A stretch of 64,000 bases of DNA from Alteromonas gilva (lineage in GTDB: Bacteria; Pseudomonadota; Gammaproteobacteria; Enterobacterales; Alteromonadaceae). Below are positions 1 to 6,603 of the stretch, piece by piece. A model generated the notes under the pieces. That model did no database searches. It was not told the DNA's origin and worked only from the letters and a program-made list of their open reading frames with translations. The translations under genes were made by a program, and so were the position numbers. Position 1 is the stretch's first letter. Every line of letters starts with the position of its first letter. The stretch covers positions 806,001 to 870,000 of the forward strand of contig NZ_JAQQXP010000001.1 in NCBI RefSeq assembly GCF_028595265.1, read 5' to 3'.

Positions 1-22
1 TGATTGGAACAATTGAAAAGCA

Positions 23-601
23 ATGACAGCAAGTGCAGGAACTATCGTGAATGCCGAAAAGGCCTTCACACAACAACAAATACTGCATCAGGTGCGGCTG
101 GCACAGGGTGGTGATACCGGCGCCTACCGGCAACTCTATGAGCGTTTCGTAGGGCAGGTATATGCGCTCAGCTACCGCTTAACGGGCGGTGATGCCGGCA
201 TTGCCGAAGACGCTACCCAGGAAGTGTTTGTGCAGGTATGGCTGAAGCTGGCAAATTTCTCTGAGCAAAGCCAGTTTTCAACCTGGCTACACAGTGTGGC
301 GGCCAATATTACCATTAGCTATTTGCGTAAACAGCGTGGCTGGTTAAAGCGAATGTTTACCCTGGAAGCTGAGAGTGAGCAACAGCTCCAGGCAGAGGCA
401 ATCTGCGATCTCAGTGAGCTGGACAAATGCATTGTAAGGCTACCAGAGCGCGCCAGATTAGTGTTCGTATTACATGCCATTGAAGGGTACCGGCATGAAG
501 ATATTGCCCGCATGTTAAAAATGGCAGTAGGTACCAGTAAGGCCCAGTACCACCGGGCCAGAAAGTTATTAGAAGAATGGTTAGGTGAACAGCATGACTA
601 A
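23..601 (+). CDS. ECF-type RNA polymerase sigma factor
   Basis: This 192-residue protein has the two-domain layout of a group IV (ECF) sigma factor. Sigma region 2 spans about residues 36-105 and carries the typical AEDATQEVFVQVW stretch at 61-73 (core polymerase and -10 contact). Region 4 spans about 133-186, with a helix-turn-helix around GYRHEDIARML and the usual SKAQYHRARKLL end. Its stop overlaps the start of the next gene, a membrane protein with anti-sigma features, which is the usual sigma/anti-sigma arrangement. No strong ribosome binding site precedes the chosen ATG, and the window begins only 22 bases upstream, so the promoter is not visible. The regulon is unknown; the linked exported DUF4097 protein suggests an envelope role (inference). 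Confidence 0.9.
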   Translation: MTASAGTIVNAEKAFTQQQILHQVRLAQGGDTGAYRQLYERFVGQVYALSYRLTGGDAGIAEDATQEVFVQVWLKLANFSEQSQFSTWLHSVAANITISYLRKQRGWLKRMFTLEAESEQQLQAEAICDLSELDKCIVRLPERARLVFVLHAIEGYRHEDIARMLKMAVGTSKAQYHRARKLLEEWLGEQHD

Positions 602-1091
602 CAAGTCAGAACATTCCAGTAAGCTTGACGAAAAATTGCAGACGTTGCCTGAGGAAATCACGCCAAACCGTGATTTATGGCAAGGCATAGAGCTGGCGAT
701 AACCAGCGAAACCACCGCTGCCAAAGGACGCCATAAATATTTAGCCATAGCGGCCAGTGTGTTAGTGCCTGCAGGCCTCATTGGCATGTTGCTGATGGGA
801 GGGCTAGCGCCCGACGAACATTCGGATACTAAGCCAGGCATAGCAGCCCAGCTTAGCAGTGAGTATGAGCGCCAGAAAGCAGCATTATTAGTGACTTATA
901 GCGACCAGGAAGCGGTAACCGATAACTGGCAAAGTCAGCTGAATGAGCTCGAAACGGCAGCCGATGCAATTAAGGCTGCGCTAGAAAACGACCCGAATAA
1001 CCGCACTTTGCTACGTATGTTGCAAAGCGTTTATCAACAACAAATCGACCTGATTGAGCGAGTGCACGCGCCCAAATGGCAACAAATCTAA
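594..1091 (+). CDS. Putative membrane anti-sigma factor
   Basis: About 165 residues from the ATG at 594, which overlaps the sigma factor stop by 8 bases (a GTG at 585 is an alternative start). The layout is a hydrophilic cytoplasmic N-terminus of about 48 residues, a single transmembrane helix at about 49-71, and a periplasmic part with a predicted coiled-coil or helical segment rich in Gln, Glu and Ala. This topology and the translational coupling to an ECF sigma factor fit an anti-sigma regulator. I see no HxxxCxxC zinc anti-sigma motif, so it is not of the ZAS type. Family assignment rests on context rather than a recognisable domain. Confidence 0.65.
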   Translation: MTNKSEHSSKLDEKLQTLPEEITPNRDLWQGIELAITSETTAAKGRHKYLAIAASVLVPAGLIGMLLMGGLAPDEHSDTKPGIAAQLSSEYERQKAALLVTYSDQEAVTDNWQSQLNELETAADAIKAALENDPNNRTLLRMLQSVYQQQIDLIERVHAPKWQQI

Positions 1092-1102
1092 TAGGTGAAT
1101 TT

Positions 1103-2080
1103 ATGCAAACTAACGTAATGAAATACGCCCCGAAACGCCTGGCGTGGGGCGCAGCAGCAATGGCTATCTTGTTTTCGCAAATAACCATTGCACAGCAAAA
1201 AATTGATCAAACACTGGATACCACTAGCAGCCCGGTTGTCGAAATGGAGCATGTGCAGGGTAAAGCTGACATTAAAACCTGGGACAAAAACCAGGTCAGA
1301 ATAACCGGCACTCTGGGTTCTTTAACTGAAGAGTTTACCTTTGAAAAACGAGGTAATACGGTGGTGATTGACGTTGAAGTAAAAGATAACCACTACCGCT
1401 GGGAAGATAAAGAAGAAGCCAAAGATGATTTGACCGTTTATGTGCCGGCAGGCAGTAAACTGGCTTACGAAACGCTTAACTCCGACGTCAAAGTCGATGG
1501 TCTGCAAGGCGGAACCTCCATTGAGGTGGTCAATGGTGATATTGAAGGGGTAAATCTGGCGGGCCGCGTTAATGTGGAGTCGGTTAATGGTAATGTCGAG
1601 CTAAGGAACATCACTGGCGCGTTAACTGTCGAATCCGTTAATGGCGATATTGATGCAGAGCATAACAGTGACGCTGCGCTGGCCATTGAAAGTGTCAACG
1701 GCAAAATTACGCTGCAAAGTAACAGTAGCGATGTCAGTATTGAGACCGTGAACGGTAACACCAATGTGGTCCTCGGCACTGTTAACAGACTGGCCATGGC
1801 ATCGGTTAACGGCGATGCGAATGTTTCTCTAGCCCTCAACAGCGGCGCCGATGTGGGCGTTGAAACCGTGGGCGGCAGTATCACGCTGTCATTTACCAAT
1901 GATGTGTCAGCACGCTTTGATATTGAGGCACATGCTGGTGGTAAAATCGTTAACAAGCTGAACGGCACTGACGTTAATAAGGCTAAGTATGGCCCGGGGC
2001 AATGGCTTGAATTTACCGAAGGCAGCGGTGACGCCAGAGTACGCATCTCTACGGTAAATGGCCGGATAACGGTTGAATAG
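1103..2080 (+). CDS. Exported DUF4097-family beta-repeat protein
   Basis: The ATG at 1103 is chosen because it follows TAGGTGA and begins a clear signal peptide ending near TIA (residue 30); an upstream in-frame ATG at 1076 would start inside the preceding gene. The mature protein of about 295 residues consists of repeated strands with a recurring VNG(D/N) turn roughly every 20 residues between about 145 and 260, for example ESVNGNVEL, ESVNGDIDA and ETVNGNTNV. This is the pattern of DUF4097/DUF4098 right-handed beta-helix-like proteins. It probably sits in the periplasm or at the outer membrane. Position directly behind a sigma/anti-sigma pair suggests it is a co-regulated envelope protein or part of the sensing module; its biochemical role is not known. 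Confidence 0.8.
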   Translation: MQTNVMKYAPKRLAWGAAAMAILFSQITIAQQKIDQTLDTTSSPVVEMEHVQGKADIKTWDKNQVRITGTLGSLTEEFTFEKRGNTVVIDVEVKDNHYRWEDKEEAKDDLTVYVPAGSKLAYETLNSDVKVDGLQGGTSIEVVNGDIEGVNLAGRVNVESVNGNVELRNITGALTVESVNGDIDAEHNSDAALAIESVNGKITLQSNSSDVSIETVNGNTNVVLGTVNRLAMASVNGDANVSLALNSGADVGVETVGGSITLSFTNDVSARFDIEAHAGGKIVNKLNGTDVNKAKYGPGQWLEFTEGSGDARVRISTVNGRITVE

Positions 2081-2476
2081 CCTTTTATTAACTGACTGAA
2101 TTTAACAAGTCAATTTTTACCTCGCCCCTGTAGCACTATGAGTTATGAGGGGCTTCGCCTTATGAAATGGTAAATAAGTAAAGTAATTACGTACCCAAAA
2201 ATTCAGTGACCAGGTTTCGACCGGCTCAACAGTCTTTAGGGTTCTACCCCGTTTTCACGGACGGTTTAATAAAGACGTAAACTTGATGTCTTGATTAGCA
2301 AGTCTCCGTATACCACGATAGACGCATCGCATATGGTGCCTGGAGAGGTGGTTAGTGCTTAGGGCGAGTTTTCGGTTCAAACTAAGGATTTTTTTAGCTA
2401 GCCATTTGAAAGCCCTTTGAATGGGTATGATGTTCTCGCAAGCCCGCAACTTCAGAATCAGGTCAGTTGTGAGATT
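2081..2476. other. Intergenic stretch, no gene seen
   Basis: About 400 bases without a convincing coding region. It starts with a weak GC-rich hairpin behind the DUF4097 gene and then holds AT-rich sequence leading into the next small gene. I found no tRNA-like arms, no integron attC-like pair and no clear promoter. Small open frames here are too short and lack ribosome binding sites. Confidence 0.5.
2124..2153 (+). terminator. Possible weak hairpin terminator
   Basis: GCCCCT (2124-2129) pairs with AGGGGC (2148-2153) around an 18-base loop about 45 bases after the DUF4097 stop codon. There is no T-run after it, so intrinsic termination would be inefficient; it may be only an mRNA 3' end stabiliser. 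Confidence 0.35.
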
Positions 2477-2956
2477 ATGAGCACTTGGTTTTCACTCGTT
2501 AATGCTGTAATACGCCCGTTGGACGTTGTGGGTGCCGTGTCGAAAATAATTGACTTTAGTACTACTAGTTCTATTAATGTGACTTTTGCCGATAATGTAG
2601 TAATGACTTTCAGGCTGAAAAGTTTTGATAAAGTTGCGCTTAATGGTGTCTTTGATCTAGCGATGGAATATGTTCCAGATAGTGCATTTCTTATTTGGGA
2701 AGACGGTACACTTTTAAAAATCCCGGATGATTCGTCAGAAAATTTGGTGCCTTTAACGGTTATACTTACTGAGGACGAAGCTTTACCTTTGTATGGTTAT
2801 CTCGATTTATATATGGGGTATACAAGTGGCAGTGGCGGTGCCCTTGGAGGATTTGGAAATTCAGGCATTAGGTGTAATCCTACACATGTTGAAGAGACAG
2901 TAGAACCAGATGGAACGATAAAACGGCCAGTTACCTATCGCTGTTCGGTTCCATAG
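2477..2956 (+). CDS. Hypothetical protein, orphan
   Basis: A 159-residue protein from the ATG at 2477 (MSTWFSL...); a TTG at 2417 would add 20 residues but lacks a ribosome binding site. I do not recognise a family. It has alternating hydrophobic and polar segments suggesting a soluble beta-rich fold, an acidic stretch in the middle, a Gly/Ser-rich linker near residues 125-140 (SGSGGALGGFG), and a C-terminal piece containing two cysteines. No signal peptide or membrane helix is evident. Its codon use is visibly AT-richer than the flanking core genes, and it sits with two other small orphans, which suggests recent acquisition. Confidence 0.6.
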   Translation: MSTWFSLVNAVIRPLDVVGAVSKIIDFSTTSSINVTFADNVVMTFRLKSFDKVALNGVFDLAMEYVPDSAFLIWEDGTLLKIPDDSSENLVPLTVILTEDEALPLYGYLDLYMGYTSGSGGALGGFGNSGIRCNPTHVEETVEPDGTIKRPVTYRCSVP

Positions 2957-2965
2957 GAGAACAAT

Positions 2966-3046
2966 ATGTACTCTAATGATATTTATTTGGTACTGGTCTT
3001 TTTGGTATTAAAATTATCACTCCCGAGAGATGAAAACCGTAGATAA
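2966..3046 (+). pseudogene. 26-codon relic of the small membrane protein at 3227
   Basis: A tiny open frame with a good upstream AGGAGA reads MYSNDIYLVLVFLVLKLSLP and then ends RDENRR. It matches both ends of the 74-residue protein encoded at 3227-3451 (MYMNDTFMVL at the start, FLVIKLSFPR near the end) but lacks the roughly 46 codons in between. The 3' flanking DNA is also shared with the intact copy. It is best explained as the first copy of a tandem duplication that has lost its middle in frame. Whether the 26-residue product is made is unknown. Confidence 0.65.
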
Positions 3047-3145
3047 ATAATATGAACACAGTAAAGCGTAATTTTTTGTCCTCACTTTGCGTTTTACTGT
3101 ATTAATGCCTTAAGTGGCATCCATGCCTAATCTCTCCTCTTGAAA

Positions 3146-3184
3146 ATGGATAAGCCAAAGGAGGAGGCAGCACGGTGTCACTAA
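3146..3184 (+). pseudogene. 12-codon relic of the zinc-ribbon gene at 3535
   Basis: ATG GAT AAG CCA AAG... reads MDKPKEEAARCH then stop, aligning with the start MAKPNKKGPVR of the intact gene at 3535. Similarity disappears after about 20 bases. It lies at the corresponding place of the degenerate first copy of the tandem duplication, so I read it as a truncated remnant. Confidence 0.45.
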
Positions 3185-3226
3185 CAAACAGTGACCTATT
3201 GCTGATAGCTAAAAAAGGAAATTACT

Positions 3227-3451
3227 ATGTATATGAATGATACATTTATGGTGCTGGCAGGTTTTGTATTTGTAATCGCTGTGTGTAGTGTGCTACCGGT
3301 GTACCTGTTCAGAAACAAGTTTTACTCAAAGGCCGAAATGGTTGTATGGGGAATTATTTTTTTGTTCTTCCCATTTTTTTCGGTGCTGCTCTTTTTGGTG
3401 ATAAAGCTGTCTTTCCCCCGTTGTGAATGCCAGAAAGAAAACTCACAGTAA
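3227..3451 (+). CDS. Small two-helix membrane protein
   Basis: A 74-residue protein with two strongly hydrophobic segments at about residues 7-29 and 40-62, separated by a short basic loop, and a short polar tail containing CEC. The ribosome binding site is AAAGGAAA. I do not recognise a family. It is the intact second copy of a tandemly duplicated gene whose first copy upstream is reduced to 26 codons, and it precedes a zinc-ribbon gene in the same order as in the degenerate copy, suggesting the two genes form a unit. Function unknown. Confidence 0.6.
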   Translation: MYMNDTFMVLAGFVFVIAVCSVLPVYLFRNKFYSKAEMVVWGIIFLFFPFFSVLLFLVIKLSFPRCECQKENSQ

Positions 3452-3534
3452 CGCGCAATGAGTTGTCCTCACTTTGCGTTTTACTGTACCAATGCCTATC
3501 ATGGCGGCAAATGTTTAATATCTTTTTGTTGTAA

Positions 3535-3786
3535 ATGGCTAAGCCAAATAAAAAAGGGCCGGTACGTACGGTTCAAATTTCCTGCTCGCAGTGCAAAGCG
3601 CGCATTTTTAAGTACCGAAAAGGGGGAAAGGGCGCGCTGGTAAAATGTTTTATCGAGCGTATCGTCGAAGATTACACCGAACAAGCCTGCTGCTGCCCGG
3701 GATGCGGCCAGGAATTTGCCAGAGAAACCCTTATTCGCGGTACCCCTGCATATAAAATGATTGGCGGCAAAGTACACATGAAGTAA
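3535..3786 (+). CDS. Small zinc-ribbon protein
   Basis: An 83-residue basic protein with two cysteine knuckles: CSQC at about residues 17-20 and CCCPGC at about 52-57, consistent with one zinc ribbon. The rest is rich in Lys and Arg and includes a repeated-looking GTPAYKMIGGKV tail. Such short standalone zinc-ribbon proteins occur in marine gammaproteobacteria, but none I can name has an established role; nucleic-acid or protein binding is a guess. It is the intact downstream member of the duplicated two-gene unit. No other domain is present. Confidence 0.65.
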   Translation: MAKPNKKGPVRTVQISCSQCKARIFKYRKGGKGALVKCFIERIVEDYTEQACCCPGCGQEFARETLIRGTPAYKMIGGKVHMK

Positions 3787-3996
3787 GCCGCAGTTTCAAC
3801 TCCTGTGCAACACGTCGCCTGAATTTAGTGTCCGCTTTTTTTACATCTTTCTTTACTGCAGCGTTTGGCTGATGGTTAAGCATATGAAACGTATATGTAA
3901 AAATTTTGGGTGTAGTTATTGCTAGGATGTTCGATGGACGTTTATAACTATAAAAAATCAATCAATAATTGATTAGATATTAACTGAGTAAACAGG

Positions 3997-5031
3997 ATGA
4001 AGAAGTTATTAACTGCTGTTTGTTGTGCAGTGTTGCTGATCCCGGTGATGACGCAAGCAGGTGTTATTAGACATGATGTTGCCAATCAAGCCTACCTTAA
4101 TTTAGCTGCGCAAGATCAGTTTAAACCCGTCGGAGATCTGGTTTACGGAAAGAGCGGTCTGAATAGTTTTCGGCGTCGCTGCTCCGGCACCTTAATTAGT
4201 GCCAATTTCGTATTAACTGCCGCCCACTGCGTTGATAACTCAGAAACTAACTACATGGAATTTAATGTAGGTGGCAGCATCTATCAGGGCCAGAGTTGGG
4301 TGGCGCACGACAGTTGGACGGGCGGTGATACCTTAGCCAGTTTGTTGGAAGGGTGGGACATTGGTTTGGTTTTACTAGCCGAAGCGGTGCAAAACGTCAC
4401 GGCGGCGTTGCTCTACGGTGGCAACAACGAAGTGGGTAATGTAGGAACGCATGTCGGCTTTGGTCGCGGTGGTAACGGGCTGTCTGGCGACGTGCAACTA
4501 TCCGGCACCAAGCGGGCCGGCACCAATGAAATCGACGAGATTAATTTTTTTGGTGAAACCCACGGCCGGTTACTCTGGAACGATTTTGATGCGCCCGCTG
4601 GCACAGACCCAGCACAAGGCACCGGTATCAACAGTAACCCCAGCTATTTAGAGAATCCAATGGCGTGGTACGGTGCATCGTCTGGCACTGCGCTTGATTT
4701 AGAAATGGGCATTGCTCCTGGTGACAGCGGCGGCGGTTATTTTTTAGAGGATAACGGTGAGTGGTTTTTGGCCGGGGTTCACTCCTTTGGCGTTGCGGTG
4801 TCTGGCGATAACGATTTAAATTCGGGTTATGGTGAGTTTTCGGCATCAACCCGGGTCAGCTCGTTTACCTCGTGGATTAGCCAAACACAGGCATTGTTGG
4901 CGCCTGAAGTTGTGGTTTCGGCCCCGGGTTCATTGCTGACAATGTGTAGCGCTGGCATGGTAATGTTGGTTATGCGGCGACGCAAACGTGTGCGAGCTAG
5001 TAGTGGTTTGTGTATAGCCGCTTGCAAATAG
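3997..5031 (+). CDS. Secreted trypsin-like serine protease with PEP-CTERM-like tail
   Basis: A 344-residue S1-family protease. A signal peptide covers about residues 1-21. The catalytic triad is visible as His77 (LTAAHC), Asp121 (WDIGLVLL) and Ser244 (GDSGGG), so it should be active. The C-terminus has a sorting-signal layout: VSAPGSLL near 308, a hydrophobic helix, and MRRRKR near 326-331, resembling PEP-CTERM variants that send proteins to exosortase. An unusual 13-residue extension follows the arginine cluster, and its codons run into a hairpin spanning the stop, so the original end may have been nearer. The ATG starts the signal peptide at once. The product is probably at the cell surface or in matrix. 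Confidence 0.85.
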   Translation: MKKLLTAVCCAVLLIPVMTQAGVIRHDVANQAYLNLAAQDQFKPVGDLVYGKSGLNSFRRRCSGTLISANFVLTAAHCVDNSETNYMEFNVGGSIYQGQSWVAHDSWTGGDTLASLLEGWDIGLVLLAEAVQNVTAALLYGGNNEVGNVGTHVGFGRGGNGLSGDVQLSGTKRAGTNEIDEINFFGETHGRLLWNDFDAPAGTDPAQGTGINSNPSYLENPMAWYGASSGTALDLEMGIAPGDSGGGYFLEDNGEWFLAGVHSFGVAVSGDNDLNSGYGEFSASTRVSSFTSWISQTQALLAPEVVVSAPGSLLTMCSAGMVMLVMRRRKRVRASSGLCIAACK

Positions 5032-5075
5032 CGGCTAGTTGTATGCCGAGACAATAGCCCGCAGGCGCCGGGCTA
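5015..5075. terminator. Paired hairpins between convergent genes
   Basis: TAGCCGCT (5015-5022) pairs with AGCGGCTA (5030-5037), overlapping the protease stop, and TAGCCCG (5055-5061) pairs with CGGGCTA (5069-5075), overlapping the stop of the minus-strand gene. Neither has a strong T-run. They probably act together as a bidirectional transcript end. Confidence 0.4.
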
Positions 5076-6001
5076 ACTGAGCTGGTTATAACTCTGCCTG
5101 TATTGTGCTTCGGCCGTTGCTGACACAGCCTTTCTGGTTGGGCGTGAATTGCCGTCGGGGTATTCACCGCTTAAGTTCGAACCAAATAGGCTCGCTAATT
5201 GTTGCTCAAGTGCTTGAGCATTCACTGGTTTTCCAATGGTATTGCGATAAAGCGTCTGGGCTTGCTCGCGACTCACACCTAAGTTATCCATCATCGTCAG
5301 CAGGTTATTGGTATGCAGATTAACCGTATCCTCTGCAGAGCTGGCGATAATGGTGTCATTGACTCTGAATATGGCGTTCACCGGGGCGTTGTCCCAGGCA
5401 AGCTGTCGCTGTTGTCGCACCATTCTTTGTTGTTCCTGTGTCGCCTGTGCAGACAGTGTATTGCCAACCTGCTCAGCAACATAGCCATCAAATGATTTGC
5501 CGTTAAACAACTCAAAAGCTTCGGCATTAGTGGGCCCTTGTGGTTGGCTAAAGTATTCAACGCTGAGGCGATTGCCGTATTCGGATTTGAGCGCATTCAG
5601 GGTTTGCTCGGTATTGTTATTGGCATTGGCGCCGGTATTGGCAAAACGCGAGAATTGATTACGGCTGGTTGTGTGTGTTTACCAAACATCATTGCAGGCT
5701 CACCATCAATATAAGCAATGGCTGTAACATCCCGGCTCTGCCCATAGTTTTGCCAGTAGTTGCGCATCTCATCTGCCGACATCAATTGTGTTTTTAACGG
5801 GGGGTTATCCCGGTAGCGTTCTTCGATGTTGAATTTGGTGGCGGCTGACATTGTGCTAAGTACCGGGCGCCCGTCGCCTAATGCTATGCCCTGAAAAGGC
5901 GTTTGGGCGTTGCCGGGCTGTTTTTCGTTTCTCGATGCGCGTTGTGCAGGGGCGTCATTTTGCAAGAAAATGCGGGTAGCGAATGTAGAGTCAATTTGCA
6001 T
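5073..6001 (-). pseudogene. Uncharacterised gene broken by a frameshift at an AC repeat
   Basis: Two minus-strand frames join into one protein of about 308 residues. The 5' part starts at the ATG at 6001 (MQIDSTFATRIF, behind GGAA) and reads in frame through MMFGKHT, then runs out of frame to a stop at 5597. The 3' part is open in another frame from about 5678 down to 5073 and reads TSRNQFSRFANTGANANN onward through AEAFELFNGKSFDGYVAEQV. Removing one AC unit from the (AC)4 run at about 5671-5678 restores KHTTSRNQFSRF without interruption. The reconstructed protein has no signal peptide, is rich in Asn and Gln, and matches no family I know. It could be a pseudogene, a slippage-switched gene or a sequencing error. 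A C10 tract lies just upstream. Confidence 0.6.
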
Positions 6002-6017
6002 TGTCGGTTCCATATGT

Positions 6018-6027
6018 GGGGGGGGGG
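6018..6027 (-). repeat. Homopolymeric C10 tract upstream of the frameshifted gene
   Basis: Ten consecutive G on the plus strand, that is C10 in the sense direction, centred about 20 bases upstream of the ATG at 6001 and 5 bases before another in-frame ATG at 6013. Tracts of this length are prone to slippage and, in this position, would alter leader length or promoter spacing rather than the reading frame of the 6001 start. Confidence 0.8.
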
Positions 6028-6095
6028 TATAGCAGAGCGCGCTTTGCTCCAACGTAACGGCAACTCAGGCCTTACCATTGTTATCTGAATGAGTG

Positions 6096-6536
6096 TTATC
6101 CAATCCGTTTTAGTATTTCGATGGCTTTTTCAAAGCTTTTTATATATTCGAGTGAGTTCTTCGGGTAGTTTTTGACCATTTCATAGCTTCTCTCCATTTG
6201 CGCTAAATGGTTGCGCTTTTCATGAACGGTATCTGCATGGTTCAATCCCGTGGGCCTGTACAAATCAAGCATTTCGCTACCCGAAATCAATCCGTTGTTA
6301 TAAAGCTCTTTGGCCATATCCGCAATTTCAGGCCCGGTAATATTGGTGACATCATATTTGTCAGCAATGCGTTGCCACGTTACATTGGCATTCTTTGCTG
6401 TATCGCTAATAGAGACAGTATCCGTGGTTCGGCTCTGAGCGGATGATTCATTCGACTGAGTGTCCTCAACCTGTTTTTGGGAGACGTGTGTATAAGTTTG
6501 CACAAGGCTTGCCTGGGTATTGCTGGTGATAAGCAT
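6096..6536 (-). CDS. Hypothetical protein of the 5.0-7.7 kb trio
   Basis: A 146-residue hydrophilic protein lacking a classical signal peptide. The N-terminal 45 residues are Ser/Thr/Gln-rich and contain TDTVSISDTAKN, a motif reminiscent of segments in flagellum-associated or FlgM-like proteins; the C-terminal half is helical (WQRIADKYDV, EIADMAKELY, EKAIEILKRIG). I cannot assign a function. It lies between two other minus-strand genes of unknown role with small gaps (about 95 and 67 bases), so the three may be co-transcribed. Export by a flagellar or other leaderless route is speculative. Confidence 0.6.
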   Translation of the reverse strand: MLITSNTQASLVQTYTHVSQKQVEDTQSNESSAQSRTTDTVSISDTAKNANVTWQRIADKYDVTNITGPEIADMAKELYNNGLISGSEMLDLYRPTGLNHADTVHEKRNHLAQMERSYEMVKNYPKNSLEYIKSFEKAIEILKRIG

Positions 6537-6603
6537 TTCAATTCCTTATGGTGTTTACTAACAGGCTCTGGGACACTAGCGGCTACTTAAGCTCTTAATG
6601 CAG

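Larger units (their letters stand above)
3059..3488 (+). repeat. Diverged tandem duplication, period about 387 bases
   Basis: The segment beginning CAGTAA at 3059 recurs at 3446, and a 26-base stretch is identical at 3076-3101 and 3463-3488. Both lie at an offset of 387 bases. The shared start of the small membrane gene (2966 versus 3227) and of the zinc-ribbon gene (3146 versus 3535) shows that a two-gene unit was duplicated; the differing offsets reflect an internal deletion in copy 1. Confidence 0.75.

Noticed and set aside
1465..2046. 193-codon open frame antisense to the DUF4097 gene
   Set aside because: It arises from the repetitive codons of the opposite strand; composition is skewed to Ser, Leu and Thr as in shadow frames.
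2208..2400. Possible integron attC or structured RNA before the orphan genes
   Set aside because: No paired RYYYAAC/GTTRRRY ends and no stable long stem were found.
5378..5596. 72-codon minus-strand frame at the broken gene
   Set aside because: It is in the third frame, outside the reconstructed reading frame, and gives low-information protein.
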